This document shows, one piece after another, positions 33,298-43,961 of a stretch of DNA of 64,000 bases. The notes beneath the pieces are model-generated. The model ran no database searches. It was not told the DNA's origin and saw only the letters and a program-made list of their open reading frames with translations. Positions within the stretch are counted from its first letter, which is position 1. The number at the start of each line of letters is the position of its first letter. Origin of the DNA: Bipolaris cookei (Eukaryota; Ascomycota; Dothideomycetes; Pleosporales; Pleosporaceae); the NCBI GenBank assembly GCA_002286855.1, contig NRSV01000009.1, positions 560,984 through 624,983 on the forward strand, given 5' to 3'. A program made the translations under genes and the position numbers.

Positions 33298-33650
33298 GGT
33301 GTATTCTCTGTTCGGTTTCTTGAAATCTTCACAGTGCTTCTTTTCTTTTGCTTTGTTGTAGTCCTCATTTCGATTCAAAGGAGATTTCCTTTAATAGCAA
33401 AGGTCCAAGACGTAACAGCATGTATTGTGCGACAAATGTCGTTAAGCTCTGCACATTGTTTGTGCAAGCAAGACATTATGAGGCCATGGAACTCCAGAGA
33501 AGTTTGTGGTAAAACCACTATCACTGTGTAAATCCTGTCAGGTGCCATGTATTTGGAAAGTCGGGAGAAAGACTGTAATTGTTACTGGGTAACTGCCCAG
33601 ATCCAATCAGTGAGATTTCCGACTCTCCTATCGTCCTCAGGGCGCTCACC

Positions 33651-34532
33651 TTAACCCTCTATCTCTTTTCTCCTCTTCATCTCCCTCTCTAAATATTCCA
33701 CATTCATAGGAACCTTACTTCCTTCCCATTTTTTCTTTTCTTCCTGCGCAAAGCCCTCCAAACTCAGCATACCCACACATAAAAACCCCAGCACCTCTCT
33801 GTCTGTATCAAACACCTCCCACCACTCACACTCTGGCATCCTGATTCCCGTCTCTCTTGCAGCCAGGTAAATCGCTGCTGTAGCCAGCGCTGGCGGCTGG
33901 TGCGTCAAATACAGGCATTGTGGGCTTAGCAGAGCAGTGTTGAGGTGTGCGATTGCGCGTTTGACGAGCTCTGACGCGCGAGGATGTGCAAAGGTATCGA
34001 GGGCTTGTAGGTATGTTATACAGAGTGTGTAGGGGAGCTGGACCTGTACATTGAAGCCAAGGGTGCGCAAGATGCGTTGTTCGGTGGAGAAGAGGGTTGC
34101 GCGACGGCGCTCGTACGTGCCTTCTGTGACAAAATACTCCAGTGGATCTTGTTTCTGGTGCAGTTGTTCCACGTCGAAGAAAGTCGTGGGAAGCGAGTCG
34201 AGGTATGCGTATACATTAACTAGACTCCGTGCTGATTTGGGGTATGCAGATAGCTTGGTAGTCAGGTAAAGAGAAGCTGCTGAGACTTGCTCTGCGCCAA
34301 ACTCCGCAAGACTTCCACCTTCTGGCCCAAGCCAGAATCTCACAAATATCACAATCGCTTGCGCAATGACTTCTTGCGGTAGTCTCAACAGTATTCCTGC
34401 GGCTTGTGTGAGCCTTGCACCGGCGAAGCGTATCGAGTCTTCGAGATCGGGTGGGATGCCATCGAGTTGTGAGCCGGAGGTCTCGAGCTGGGCTACAGTA
34501 GCCAATGGGTTCGCAAGAGGCGAGGGCTGCAT
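33651..34532 (-). CDS. Cyclin-box protein, cyclin L-like
   Basis: An uninterrupted 293-codon gene from ATG 34532. Residues about 25-140 form a first cyclin fold (SIRFAGARLTQAAGILLRLP, then AAASLYLTTKLSAYP-type helices). Residues 150-260 form a second (EQRILRTLGFNVQVQLPYTL, then ALATAAIYLAARETGIRMP). RILRTLGF and the AAIYLAAR helix are typical of transcription and splicing cyclins of the L/K/T group. Such cyclins activate CDKs that act on RNA polymerase II or splicing factors in the nucleus. At 293 residues it is a compact version without the Arg/Ser-rich tail of animal cyclin L. The exact partner kinase cannot be told. Confidence 0.8.
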   Translation of the reverse strand: MQPSPLANPLATVAQLETSGSQLDGIPPDLEDSIRFAGARLTQAAGILLRLPQEVIAQAIVIFVRFWLGPEGGSLAEFGAEQVSAASLYLTTKLSAYPKSARSLVNVYAYLDSLPTTFFDVEQLHQKQDPLEYFVTEGTYERRRATLFSTEQRILRTLGFNVQVQLPYTLCITYLQALDTFAHPRASELVKRAIAHLNTALLSPQCLYLTHQPPALATAAIYLAARETGIRMPECEWWEVFDTDREVLGFLCVGMLSLEGFAQEEKKKWEGSKVPMNVEYLEREMKRRKEIEG

Positions 34533-34824
34533 TATGTAGGAGCTGGCGTAAGCTTGTTTCCCTCGTGGTAAGCTGTCGCAGTTGGAGGTATTGCGTATGG
34601 AGCTATTGAGTTATCGGACCTCCGATGGGTGAGCCTCGGTGCACTAGGCCTTATTCTGTCTAGTCGAGGTTGTTCACCCCACACAACCTCGCATGGTGGA
34701 ACAACGCATCGAGATATTTAGAAGATCTAAGAGATCATCACGCACGATCTCGCCGCTGACGGGAGATAATGCATTGTGCGTGATAGATATTTATACAAAC
34801 TTCACATTCAACCAATAAAAAGCC

Positions 34825-34911
34825 GTCTCCTTAGCTCAATTGGGAGAGCGCCAGACTGAAGTCTTCGGTCATTAAATCTGGAGGTATCGTGTTCGATCCA
34901 CGAAGGGGACA
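34825..34911 (+). tRNA. tRNA-Phe (GAA) with 14-nt intron
   Basis: All arms fold. The acceptor GTCTCCT pairs with AGGGGAC (one T-G pair). The D-arm is GCTC/GAGC. The anticodon arm CCAGA/TCTGG encloses GAA at 34858-34860, and the T-arm TCGTG-TTCGATC-CACGA is complete. An intron of about 14 nt (near 34862-34875) sits one base 3' of the anticodon, the canonical position for nuclear tRNA introns. The discriminator base is A. Spliced length is 73 nt. Confidence 0.95.
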
Positions 34912-34948
34912 ACGTGCTTGAGCTTGCTCAAGATTCTTCGAATTATTC

Positions 34949-34953
34949 TTTTT
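34949..34953 (+). terminator. Pol III terminator (T5) of tRNA-Phe
   Basis: The first run of five T after the tRNA lies 38 bases beyond its 3' end on the coding strand. This is the usual signal for RNA polymerase III release. Confidence 0.5.
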
Positions 34954-35346
34954 GTCATCCTGCCAGTCATATAAGGCTGACAGCCAAGACATCTTCTTTT
35001 TGCTTATCGTCTGTGCATATCGGTTGTTGGGCAGCAATCTCTAGTTCATCTTTATTCGCGCACATGCTAGCCAGATCACGTCTTAATACGCCAAGTATGC
35101 TTATGAGTTAGGAGTAGAAAGATAAAATTGAATATTCTTTTGGAGCAATCTAAAAAGTTCCAACAAAACTACGTAGCTAATATGCATTATTAACGAAGAC
35201 ATAAGTGGGTATCTTGCCGGCTAAATGCGATCCAAAACCTCTACAACAATAATTGTACATGCAAAATCCCACCCGTGCGAAAATAAAAATGGACAAACCA
35301 GAAGTCATAAATCCAAACGCCATAAGTGTACAACCATTTTTTCCTT
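34954..35346. other. Intergenic, no gene seen
   Basis: AT-rich sequence between the tRNA and the 3' end of the RBR ligase gene. It probably holds that gene's 3' UTR. Confidence 0.5.
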
Positions 35347-37569
35347 TTAATCAATACCAATCATGGTGCCATCGCACCTCCAGTCATCGACCTCAACGTC
35401 ATCCGCGGCGGTGACGGTAGCTTCGGGGTCGATTTGAACATGGTTGAGCCATGTTCCTACGCGGTTTGCACCGATTTTCTTTCCATCTTTTGAGAGTCCA
35501 GCCATTACTGAAGAAGTTACAACGGCGGGGGGAGCAGAGCGTGAGGGGGTAGGTGCCGAGACGCGGCGGGTACTAGAGAAAATCGAACTTCTGGGGGTCG
35601 ATTGGCGCGGAGTGGATAGGCGGGCAGCGGTGCGGACAGCCGAGTTGGGCACGGAGCGGATGGCATAGGAATCGTTCATGTGGTGACCTCCAGCGTTACC
35701 AACACCATAAATCTGGACCTCGGGTTCCGTGCGTCGTGCTGATGATACGGTCGGGGTAGGGAGATGAAGCGAGTTGCGAAGCTGTCCGGATAGAACTCGT
35801 TCGGCACGGTCGTAGTCGCGTTCTCGTTCGGGGCGCTCACGGGGGCGGATGCTTGAGCGACGTGCTAGTGGTGGAGTGGCTTCGGCGATTTCAATAACCT
35901 CAACGTCAGGGTAACGGGGCTGTGCGTATGGCACGCGCATATCATTCAGGCGATCATCGTCCGGGATATGTTGGTAGTTGAACCAAGGACAATTGCAGGT
36001 CTTCCATGGAGCAGCACAGACCATGCAGAATTGGGCAGTGCAGCGACTGTTGGATCGTTAGATGTTTGTTATTGTTGTTGTTGTTGTGAAGAGGGTTGGA
36101 TGCTTTGAACTTACCAAGTCATGTGATTGCAACCTTCCTTGAGCTCTACTACAGCCTTGCAACTGTAGCATCGTTGCCAGCCTTGCTCCTTGGCCATCTC
36201 AACCAAACGATTAGTCTCTTCGTCCTTGGGACATTCGCGCTTGGTGTGGAATTTGCTGTTGCATAGTACGCAGACCTTTGTGTTGCATGAGCTGCATCGT
36301 GCATACTTGCGACCGTATGTTGGATCCATCTTGACTTTGGATGGCTTGATCCATTGGCCACATCCTTTTGTGGGGCAGTACAGGCGGTTGCCGGTGGTGT
36401 ACTCTTGGAATTTTCTGTTCCACAGTACCTTGAACTTGTCGTCGAATAGTCGATCGGCATACTTCAAGGGAATGTGCTCTGATGTGCAGCATCGTGGCGG
36501 CATGTGCTGGGGATCCTTGACAGAGAGGGTGAATTGTCGCTTCAGGCAGGAATAGCACATGCGGTGCCCACAAGCAAGCTTGACAGTCTTGTGGATAGGA
36601 ATGTCATCGTTCATACATACCAAGCAGTCGGCTCTGAGAGGCAAGTTAGTACACCGGAAGCGCGTTAATGGTATTGACGACTAACCGTTGGATTTCTCGG
36701 GCTTCGCGGTGGTCACGGTGTTCTTTGTGCGCCGATGTAGAGGTGTTACGCGACAGTGAGGGCTTAAAGAAGCTTGACAGGATTCCCCCAGTACTGCGAC
36801 GGGCAGCCTCCTTGACAGACTGCGTCCTGGTAAGCGGTGTGGGTGGAGCAGGCGACTTTGCAGTGCTTGTGCGTCGCACAGACGGCCTTGCTGGTGTAGA
36901 TGCTTTTGGTTCACGAACAGAGGCGCTCCTGCTTTCTCATTAGTGGGAACTACGTGTACAAGTGGGGACAGATCCTGACCTGGACAAATTTGGGACCTCA
37001 GCCCTGCGGACGGACGCGGACCCAGAACCGGACACGGGCGTGTAAGCTGTCCTGTTCGAAGACCCTCCCTCTTCACTTCTTTTGCGGACAGACGGGCGTC
37101 GCACCGTGATTTCCTCAACGTGGCCTATCGACTTTGGGCGGCCAAAGACAAAGTCCTCGTCCTCGGGGATGACATTTCTCTTTTTCGACGACCGCCGCGT
37201 CGTGTCCCGACGAACCTCTCTACTGCTGCGCGACTTGTCTTTGACAGGCTCTCGTCTGCTGTCGTGAGAGGCACGATCCCGCTCTCGCTCTCGCTCTCGG
37301 TCGCGGCGGCGCTCCGTCTCGTTGCGCGTGTAGTACGACTCTCTCCGGGCTCTCAATTCCTCAATGTCGACGTCTGCCTGTCTCCGGGCCTCTTCAGCGC
37401 GGCGGCGCTCTCTCCTCTCTCTGTCGCGGGCGGACATGGATGGCTCGTCGTCGTGTTTGGCGTCTTTTTGTCGGCGGCGATGCTTGCGGTCTCGGTCATC
37501 CAAATATTCGCCATCGTCGCGGTATCGTGTGCTTCGCTCATCGCGAAGCCTGGCCATTCCCATTCCCAT
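35347..37569 (-). CDS. RBR-type (RING1-IBR-RING2) E3 ubiquitin ligase
   Basis: Four exons (37569-36980, 36928-36686, 36633-36115, 36046-35347) join in frame to 683 residues. The first 200 residues are extremely rich in Arg/Glu/Asp (RRDRERERERD), followed by a Ser/Pro linker. RING1 starts at CLVC (about 281) with CGHRMCYSCL. The IBR has YCPTKGCGQW and CSSCNTKVCVLC. RING2 has CYSCKAVVE and GCNHMTCRCTAQFCMVC, where the Cys after HMT (about 451) is the expected catalytic residue that takes ubiquitin from E2. Its codon is split by intron 3. The last 210 residues are low-complexity with phosphorylation-type Ser/Arg clusters. The family (ariadne-like) transfers ubiquitin through a thioester. The target is unknown. 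Confidence 0.88.
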
Positions 37570-38398
37570 GGACCTGGAGGCAACTATGCCACTTGCCAAC
37601 TGCCAGCCTCGCAGGTCACAGGCTCTTGCACGCTTTGGCAGGCTCTGTTGCAGGTGTTTAGGCGGCGCACAAAAGCCAGCGCGGGTGTGTGGAGAGTTGC
37701 GGTGGGCGTGACGAGCGAACAGCAAGCACCTGCAGGCAGCCCAACCCTGATCAGAGAAAGTGGCCAGTCGCACGGGGCAGGCCGTCGGCGGTGAGCGCGC
37801 ACAGGGTGCCGGTTGATCTCAAGCGCCCACAGGGCTTTTTCCTCGCTAACCCTCTACCGGTTGCAGGGGGTGGCGTCAGCGTCAGGCGGCGACGGGACGC
37901 AGATGGGTTGCCAGCTGGCGAGCAGTGGATGCAGATGTGCAGCGGTGCAGACGATGTAGCCTACGGTACGCCGTCGTGTGTATGTGGCATGCCTGTCTAC
38001 CTACCGCGTATGTATGTACCTACGCCCCTAGCACCATCTTAGTATGTCCGAGCGGCAGTCAAGCAACCGCCTCGGCCTCTTGCAACGGGCGCATCCCATG
38101 GCCATGGCCGGCAGAAACAAAGGCGGTACAGCCCCGTATGTACAATGATGCCCTTGACTGCCACGCCGAGGGCAGCTTTCGGGGCTGTTGGATGGGCGCT
38201 GCAAAACTACGTAGTCTTGTCTGGAGAGAGTACTACACTGTGCATCCCCGAAATGGCGGGGCTGCGGACGACTACGGGCTGCTGGCTGCGGACTACTGCT
38301 ACTACACACTGCAGGCGGGCACACATGTGACTCGCCACAGGGGCGTCGAAGAAATTGTATTGCGCATCCTAAGCCTGATGCAATGCCGCCCAGCGCAT
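37570..38398. other. Intergenic, no gene seen
   Basis: About 830 bases between two minus-strand genes: the promoter of the RBR gene plus the 3' UTR of the Zrg17-like gene. Frames on both strands here are GC-driven shadows. Confidence 0.5.
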
Positions 38399-39905
38399 TC
38401 AGTCCTTTTCCAGAGTAATTTGGGTAGACACCTCCCATTTCTGCCCGCCGCTCCCATACCCGCCGCCCAACCGGTTCCGCACCAGGCTGCCCACACGGTC
38501 CCGAAGACGCCCAATCTCCTCCATATTCCTGACGCGCACTTTCAGGTTGGCCTGGCACAACCCGTAATGCACCTGCCAAAATTTTGCCTCCTCCACTGTC
38601 CGGATCGCAGGATCCGCCTCGAGCTCGTGCACCACTTCCGACACCCCCGGTCCCGAGTAGGACATGAGCAGCATCTTGCCCAGCGTCCATCCCTGGATCC
38701 ACCCTAGTGCTACCATGGAAAACGCAACCGAAAAGGAAAGTGTCCGGTCCAGCCACACATACATTTGTATGCTCAACAGGGGCAGCACGAGTAGCAGCGA
38801 CGAGCACGACAGCGTTAGAAAATGCGACGGGTTGCTGAGTACTGAGGGCAGATTAGCAATCGCGCCCAGCCTCATCACCTTCCCGATTCGGGCATGGTTC
38901 TTGAGCACAATAGCCGACACCAGTGTCGACACAATTCCGCTCAGCGCAGCAAGATCAATGCTGCCTGGTGAAACACGTTCATGACTGTCCGCGTGATGCG
39001 CGTGGTGTCCGCCAGCGTCTTCGAGTGCATGTGTTAGTCCGTGAGAGATCAGGTCGAGTCCCATGAACAGTAGGCCAACCGACATGCCCAGCCCAGCGAT
39101 AACTTCCAGCCTCTCAAAACCAAATGGGTGACGGATGCTCGATCGCTTCCAAACTTCAAAGTTTGCTCCGACATCTACAGCCACGCACAAAAATGCGCCC
39201 AATGCATCGTAGAATATCAGGCGGGATAGAACCGTCAGGGCCAGGGACTCGTGTGCGCCCCATTGAACCAGCCCAGCTACGACCAAGTGACAAAAGCACC
39301 ATGCCAGCCGCAGCTTCTGGTCCTTCGACATGGACGACCGGTACTCTTGAAATGTCGGAATGGGCAGCGAGGCAGGGAGCTGAAGCGGCGCGCGCGGAGC
39401 GGGTTCTAGAAATATCTGGTGCGATACACTGCTGTGCTTGTACTTGTGTCCTCGTCTTCGTCCAACATCCTGTGAATGTTAGTATAAGCTTTGCGGGCAG
39501 GGGTGGAAGCTGCACATTGCTTTTGGCCTGCGGCTGCCCTGGTTGGTACGTGACAGACTGGAAGTTGAATGGATTGGGGTTCTCCGATCCGCTCAACGAG
39601 GGCCCATCCGTGTCCATGGCCCCGCTGGCAGCGCTCGCTGGTGTGTAAGGAAAGGTTGCGCTTGCTGGTGTGTACAGGATGGCAGGTGAGGCCCTCTGCG
39701 AAATGGAGTCGCCGGGCGCAAGCGTGGCATACTGCTTCGAGGGAAACGTCGCCGACATGGGCGACAGCAGCCCGTTTGTGCTCGAGGCCAGCGTCCTGGA
39801 AGACAGATCATCCTCGAATCCTAGACCCACGGGCTGAGGCGCGTCCTCGTCAGGAGGCGGCGTCGGGGTCCGCGGTGGAGCAGGTAGAGGCAGTTTCGAG
39901 GCCAT
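38399..39905 (-). CDS. Zrg17-like cation diffusion facilitator (ER zinc transport)
   Basis: Two exons (39905-39516, 39469-38399) join over a 46-nt intron to 486 residues. The N-terminal 170 residues are Pro/Ser/Thr-rich and disordered, followed by HQIFLEPAPRAPLQLP. Six hydrophobic segments follow, with a His-rich loop (GGHHAHHADSHE) between the fourth and fifth and a cytosolic ferredoxin-like tail ending in VSTQITLEKD. The intramembrane zinc-site residues of CDF transporters (HxxxD in TM2 and TM5) are not conserved: TM2 has FYDALGA and the later helix NPSHFLTL. This matches yeast Zrg17, which pairs with Msc2 to bring zinc into the ER. It shares a 416-bp divergent promoter with the next gene. 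Confidence 0.75.
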
Positions 39906-40321
39906 GACTACGGAAAAATCGGATTGCGGTAATGAGTGATTCTGCTAGCCAGAGCGCATGGCACGGAAAAATAAGATAAGAAGCGCAGTCAGACCCCAGA
40001 GGGGAGGTGGAGGGGAAATTGAGGGAGGGCTTCCACATGCAGCGCCGCATGGGGTTCATGGTCAGTGTACCCCTGCAGCTTATCCGTGCCCACCCACGGC
40101 CGCATGGCATGCAGGGAGGCGCTACGCCAGGTACAGTGTATGACGCGCTGCCGTTGAGCTTTGCTGACAGCCCAGACCTAGACATGACACTCTGACAGAG
40201 CCAGCACGGTGCCGTGTCCGTCAACGCTCGCGCAGGAAAGAAAAGAAAAAGAACAAAAGGAGGAAGCAGTCAGCAAACAACCAGTCAAACAAGCAAATAC
40301 TCTGGGAAACGAGCAAGGCAA

Positions 40322-41314
40322 ATGGAAGACAGTGCGGATGCGCAGAACGTGAGGCCTGGCCAGGACAGCACGTCTGGCCATAAACGCACCAAATCCGGGG
40401 GCATTCTGGGCGGGTTTCTGAGGTCATCTTCGTCGTCAAAGGGTCTTACAGGATCGTCGCCCTCAGCGCCGAGGGGCAGCGAGGGGACACATGGGCACGA
40501 CGACCAAGGCGCCGTAAAGGGGTCGTCCATGGCGAAGGCACTGCGCCAGACCCAGGGCGGCCGCCAGAGAAAGGGCTCGCTGCGAAAGGCAGCCATGGCC
40601 CGGATGCGCGAGCGAAGCAGCTCCCTGCGCAAAGCAGCCAAACCCTCCATTGTCACCAGTTTCGACAAGCCGGCCCTCAACTCGTCACCCGCCGACACCA
40701 CCGCCTGGGTGCCCGCCATCCAACTGCCCTCTTCCCCAATCGAACCCACGTGCGCATCACGTGACATTCCAGAGCCTCTTTCTCCGCCATTACTCGCATC
40801 GCCAATCTCGCCCATGGCGAGCCCTGCGGCGCCCTACGCCTCGACCACCGACGACGACGACGTCATGTCCTTTTACCGTCCTCTGGCCACGAGTAGTGAC
40901 TACTCTTCCTTTGCGGTGCCGAGCCAGGGTCCTGCCGCCTCTCTCGCACACCGTCGCTCGACTCGCAGCAACCGGCGCACGTCGATTACTGCCCTCGTGA
41001 CACCTGCGGAGATTGATTCGGACGACGAGTGGGATTACAGTGAGACTGAATGGTGGGGCTGGGTCGTGCTGATAGCGACGTGGATAGTCTTTGTTGTAGG
41101 AATGGGCTCCTGCCTCGGCGTCTGGAGCTGGGCGTGGGACGTGGGCGAGACACCGTATGCACCACCCGATCTGGAAGACGACGCAACCCTGCCCATCACT
41201 GGCTACTATCCTGCCTTGATTGTCTGTACGGCTGTTACCAGCTGGGTGTGGGTCGTCGTTGCCTGGGTGGGCATGAAGTATTTCCGCCACGCCAAAGTCG
41301 GCGTAGACGGTTAG
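40322..41314 (+). CDS. Conserved fungal two-TM protein
   Basis: The frame is open from 40214, but the first ATG is at 40322, giving 330 residues. The N-terminal 230 are Ser/Arg/Lys-rich and disordered. Two hydrophobic helices follow (WWGWVVLIATWIVFVVGMGSC and LIVCTAVTSWVWVVVAWVGM), separated by an acidic loop rich in Asp/Glu/Pro, with a short basic C-terminus (KYFRHAK). This layout, with a WDYSETEWWGW lead-in, looks like a conserved ascomycete membrane protein of unknown function. The long basic head probably faces the cytosol. It is divergent from the Zrg17-like gene. Confidence 0.72.
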   Translation: MEDSADAQNVRPGQDSTSGHKRTKSGGILGGFLRSSSSSKGLTGSSPSAPRGSEGTHGHDDQGAVKGSSMAKALRQTQGGRQRKGSLRKAAMARMRERSSSLRKAAKPSIVTSFDKPALNSSPADTTAWVPAIQLPSSPIEPTCASRDIPEPLSPPLLASPISPMASPAAPYASTTDDDDVMSFYRPLATSSDYSSFAVPSQGPAASLAHRRSTRSNRRTSITALVTPAEIDSDDEWDYSETEWWGWVVLIATWIVFVVGMGSCLGVWSWAWDVGETPYAPPDLEDDATLPITGYYPALIVCTAVTSWVWVVVAWVGMKYFRHAKVGVDG

Positions 41315-42018
41315 CCAGCCCAGCAGGCGCGCAAACAACAATTTCTATCATCTAAACATTGCATGAACGAAACCAGGCCACCGGGATTGACCATATCCAT
41401 TATAGGCTCTTCGCTTAACCGTTCTACTGCATGCCTAAATATGTTCTTGGGGCTGAAACACTAACCTATACCACGGCTATTAAGCCACACCTCACACACA
41501 TGCGTTACCTTGCCCTGTCCTTGGCTTGCTACACACCGACAAGGCCGCAGAGTTTGTTTTGTCCTCGTGCCTTGTCCATCTCTTTATCTTTCTTTTCTTT
41601 GCTTACCCAAATGTGGACAAGCTTCCAAAGTCCCCCGCGTGTCAGTCAGAGGAGGTTTAGTAGATGATCGATCGTAATCAAAAAGAGACGCCGAGATGCT
41701 CCATCGGTACTGCATCTCACGCCGCGACTCAGTGGCCTTGAGCTCAATTTCCGCAAATGGATCCCTCCCCACTTGCGTAATTGACCCCATAACTCGGGAC
41801 AAAAGCCCTACTGAACATGGTGCGAACACCTCCAGACATTACATCAGCCTGGAACTTCCGATCCTTCAGCGCTGGAGCCAGGGTCCCACGCGCTGGCCGA
41901 ATTGAGAAGATGTAAGATGAAGGCAATTTCCCTCTCCGGAGATTCTCTTAAAGAAATATTCTCGCCAACTATGCGGCTGATGCAGACAGATTGTTCATGC
42001 AACTGGGTTGTAATCATT
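41315..42018. other. Intergenic, no gene seen
   Basis: About 700 bases with the 3' UTR of the two-TM gene and the promoter of the F-box-like gene. The frame of the latter is open upstream to 41917 (an alternative ATG), which would add 34 residues without any motif. Confidence 0.5.
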
Positions 42019-43044
42019 ATGGCAATACGAAGACGTCAACGAAGGAGCTCCAAGCTCGAAGAGCTGCTACCAGCTCTCCTGACAGTCAAGGGCCACCACG
42101 AGTTCAAACTCGTTGCTACTAGCGGCAAGACCGCCGTCAAACCAGAATCGACTCAGAAAACATTATGCACTCCACGACCAAAGTTTACTACACCATCCCG
42201 CAGACAGCAGCCTCCTCCGACAAACCCACATGGGTGCCCTCGCAGAAACCATACCGGACCGTTCCGCTTCCTAGAGCTCCCACAAGAAATCAGAGACGAA
42301 ATCTACTCGTACCTAGTCGTCCGCCAAACCCCCCACTCACCCCCCATCCTCGACGCAACCACCATTCTCAAAAACCGCAAGAAACGCCTCGCAGCACGCA
42401 AAACCAGGGAACGCCTCAACCAGCAACGCCTCTTGGACGGAAAACGCCCATCATGCCCTCACCATACAACAACAACAAATCATCCGGACCCAATTTTACA
42501 CGTCGACCTCCTCCGGACATCCCAGAAACTCGCGGATGAAGCTACAGACTGCATGTACTCGAAAAACTGGTTCGCAATCTCCCTCGACAAACTGCCTCTA
42601 ACATCCTTCGACGTACCCCCCGGCTGGGACCTCTCGCGCATCAAACGCCTCCAAATCGAACTCCAGCTCAAAGACGCCATCCGCATGAACCGCTATGTCG
42701 ACTGGTCCTCCTTCTTCTCTTCTTTTCCCTCACTCCAATTCCTCCGCGTAGTACCGACGCTGCACCCTCGCTACTACGAGTGGTCGCGCTGCGAATTCAC
42801 GGAGTGGGGTTCGCCGTCGACGCCATTTGTGCACAAGGCGTTTTTTAGAGAGTTGCTAGCGGCGATTCCGCAGTATATGGATTTGAAAATGGGGTTGCCT
42901 GGGGATGCGGCGGGTGCGCACGAAGTCCAGGTGCAAGGCAAGATGGGCATCGATGAGAAGTTTCTCTGGGATATGTATCTTGAGTTGGGGAATAGGGTTG
43001 GTGTGACGGAGAAGCCGCTTACGGTAAGTAGAGTCGTGTGTTGA
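42019..43044 (+). CDS. F-box-like (2EXR-type) protein
   Basis: The chosen ATG (42019) gives 341 residues starting with MAIRRRQRRSSKLEELL; an upstream ATG at 41917 is possible. The key feature is FRFLELPQEIRDEIYSYLV near residue 80, the short helical F-box-like motif frequent in Dothideomycete proteins. After a basic His/Asn-rich insert comes a domain with LHVDLLRTSQKLADEATDCMYSKNWF and a string of beta/alpha segments, usual for this group. F-box proteins link substrates to SCF ubiquitin ligases, but these short fungal forms are uncharacterised. The 3' end may be spliced: a GTAAGT at 43024 and a TGCAG acceptor ending at 43225 would replace the last residues with VAGPGV and stop at 43245. Confidence 0.65.
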   Translation: MAIRRRQRRSSKLEELLPALLTVKGHHEFKLVATSGKTAVKPESTQKTLCTPRPKFTTPSRRQQPPPTNPHGCPRRNHTGPFRFLELPQEIRDEIYSYLVVRQTPHSPPILDATTILKNRKKRLAARKTRERLNQQRLLDGKRPSCPHHTTTTNHPDPILHVDLLRTSQKLADEATDCMYSKNWFAISLDKLPLTSFDVPPGWDLSRIKRLQIELQLKDAIRMNRYVDWSSFFSSFPSLQFLRVVPTLHPRYYEWSRCEFTEWGSPSTPFVHKAFFRELLAAIPQYMDLKMGLPGDAAGAHEVQVQGKMGIDEKFLWDMYLELGNRVGVTEKPLTVSRVVC

Positions 43045-43159
43045 TTGATGTAGGTTTCTGGGTTCACGGTCGGTTCACTTTGCATACGTTATACGGTGTT
43101 TTTTTTTCTTTCCTCTTCTTTTCAGTCATGTTTGTTTTGTCTTGCATTGTCTAGCGATT

Positions 43160-43210
43160 TGGGATTGGATTTCTCTTTCTCTTTCTCTTTCTTCCTCTTT
43201 CTCTCTCTCT
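43160..43210. repeat. TTTCTC simple repeat
   Basis: A pyrimidine microsatellite of TTTCTC units followed by CT repeats. It falls inside the possible 3' intron of the F-box-like gene or in its 3' UTR. Confidence 0.65.
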
Positions 43211-43245
43211 CCATTTCAAATGCAGGTGGCGGGCCCAGGTGTGTA

Positions 43246-43961
43246 AACGGCCAGCCGCATAATTCAAAAACGGCTACGATTTCGAGCATACAGTCTCGCG
43301 GCTTCAGTCCGCTCTTTTCCATTCCAGCCATTCCTATCTTTCCAATATTTTTTTTTTCAAGAAAAACTGTAGAATAGATTTTTTTTCGGTTACGATTGTT
43401 ACACTACATTTTCATTTCCTCTCTTAGGTTACGGTCTTAAATGGGCAATAACACTCCGTAGTATTAATTTTTTTTAAAAAAAAAAGATTAGTAAAGAAGA
43501 TTGGTGGAATTGCTTTTCTCCCGGTGGGTGATGTCGTTGTTTTTGTCTTGTCTAAAAATAAATATAGGAGCGGAAGCGAAAGGAAGAAAGAGGCAAGGAT
43601 AGATATGACCTTGTTTCCCTTTAATACGATAACATGGCATCTTATAAGTCTGTACATGGTAACGGAGCACGAGACATACTTGTCATAATAACCAAAATTG
43701 TGAATGATTCTAATTCGCTAAATCGCATTGTGGATTGTGGCGAGTAAGATGTGGAAGAACAGAAAAACGCCAAAAGTGCGAGACCCACGTCCTCTGGACA
43801 AGTCGCCGACACTATGCTATACATATCCCCCAATTTTTCTATACATTACACAAGAAGCAGAAAATGCGCGGACCATCGTCCCTACATGGACAGATTTATT
43901 TATTTTTTCCTTTTGTCGGACAAGGAGGAATAATACCACCATAACATCTCAGCTGGTGTCA
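43246..43961. other. Intergenic between convergent genes
   Basis: About 700 T- and A-rich bases containing two 3' UTRs. No gene is seen. Confidence 0.55.
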
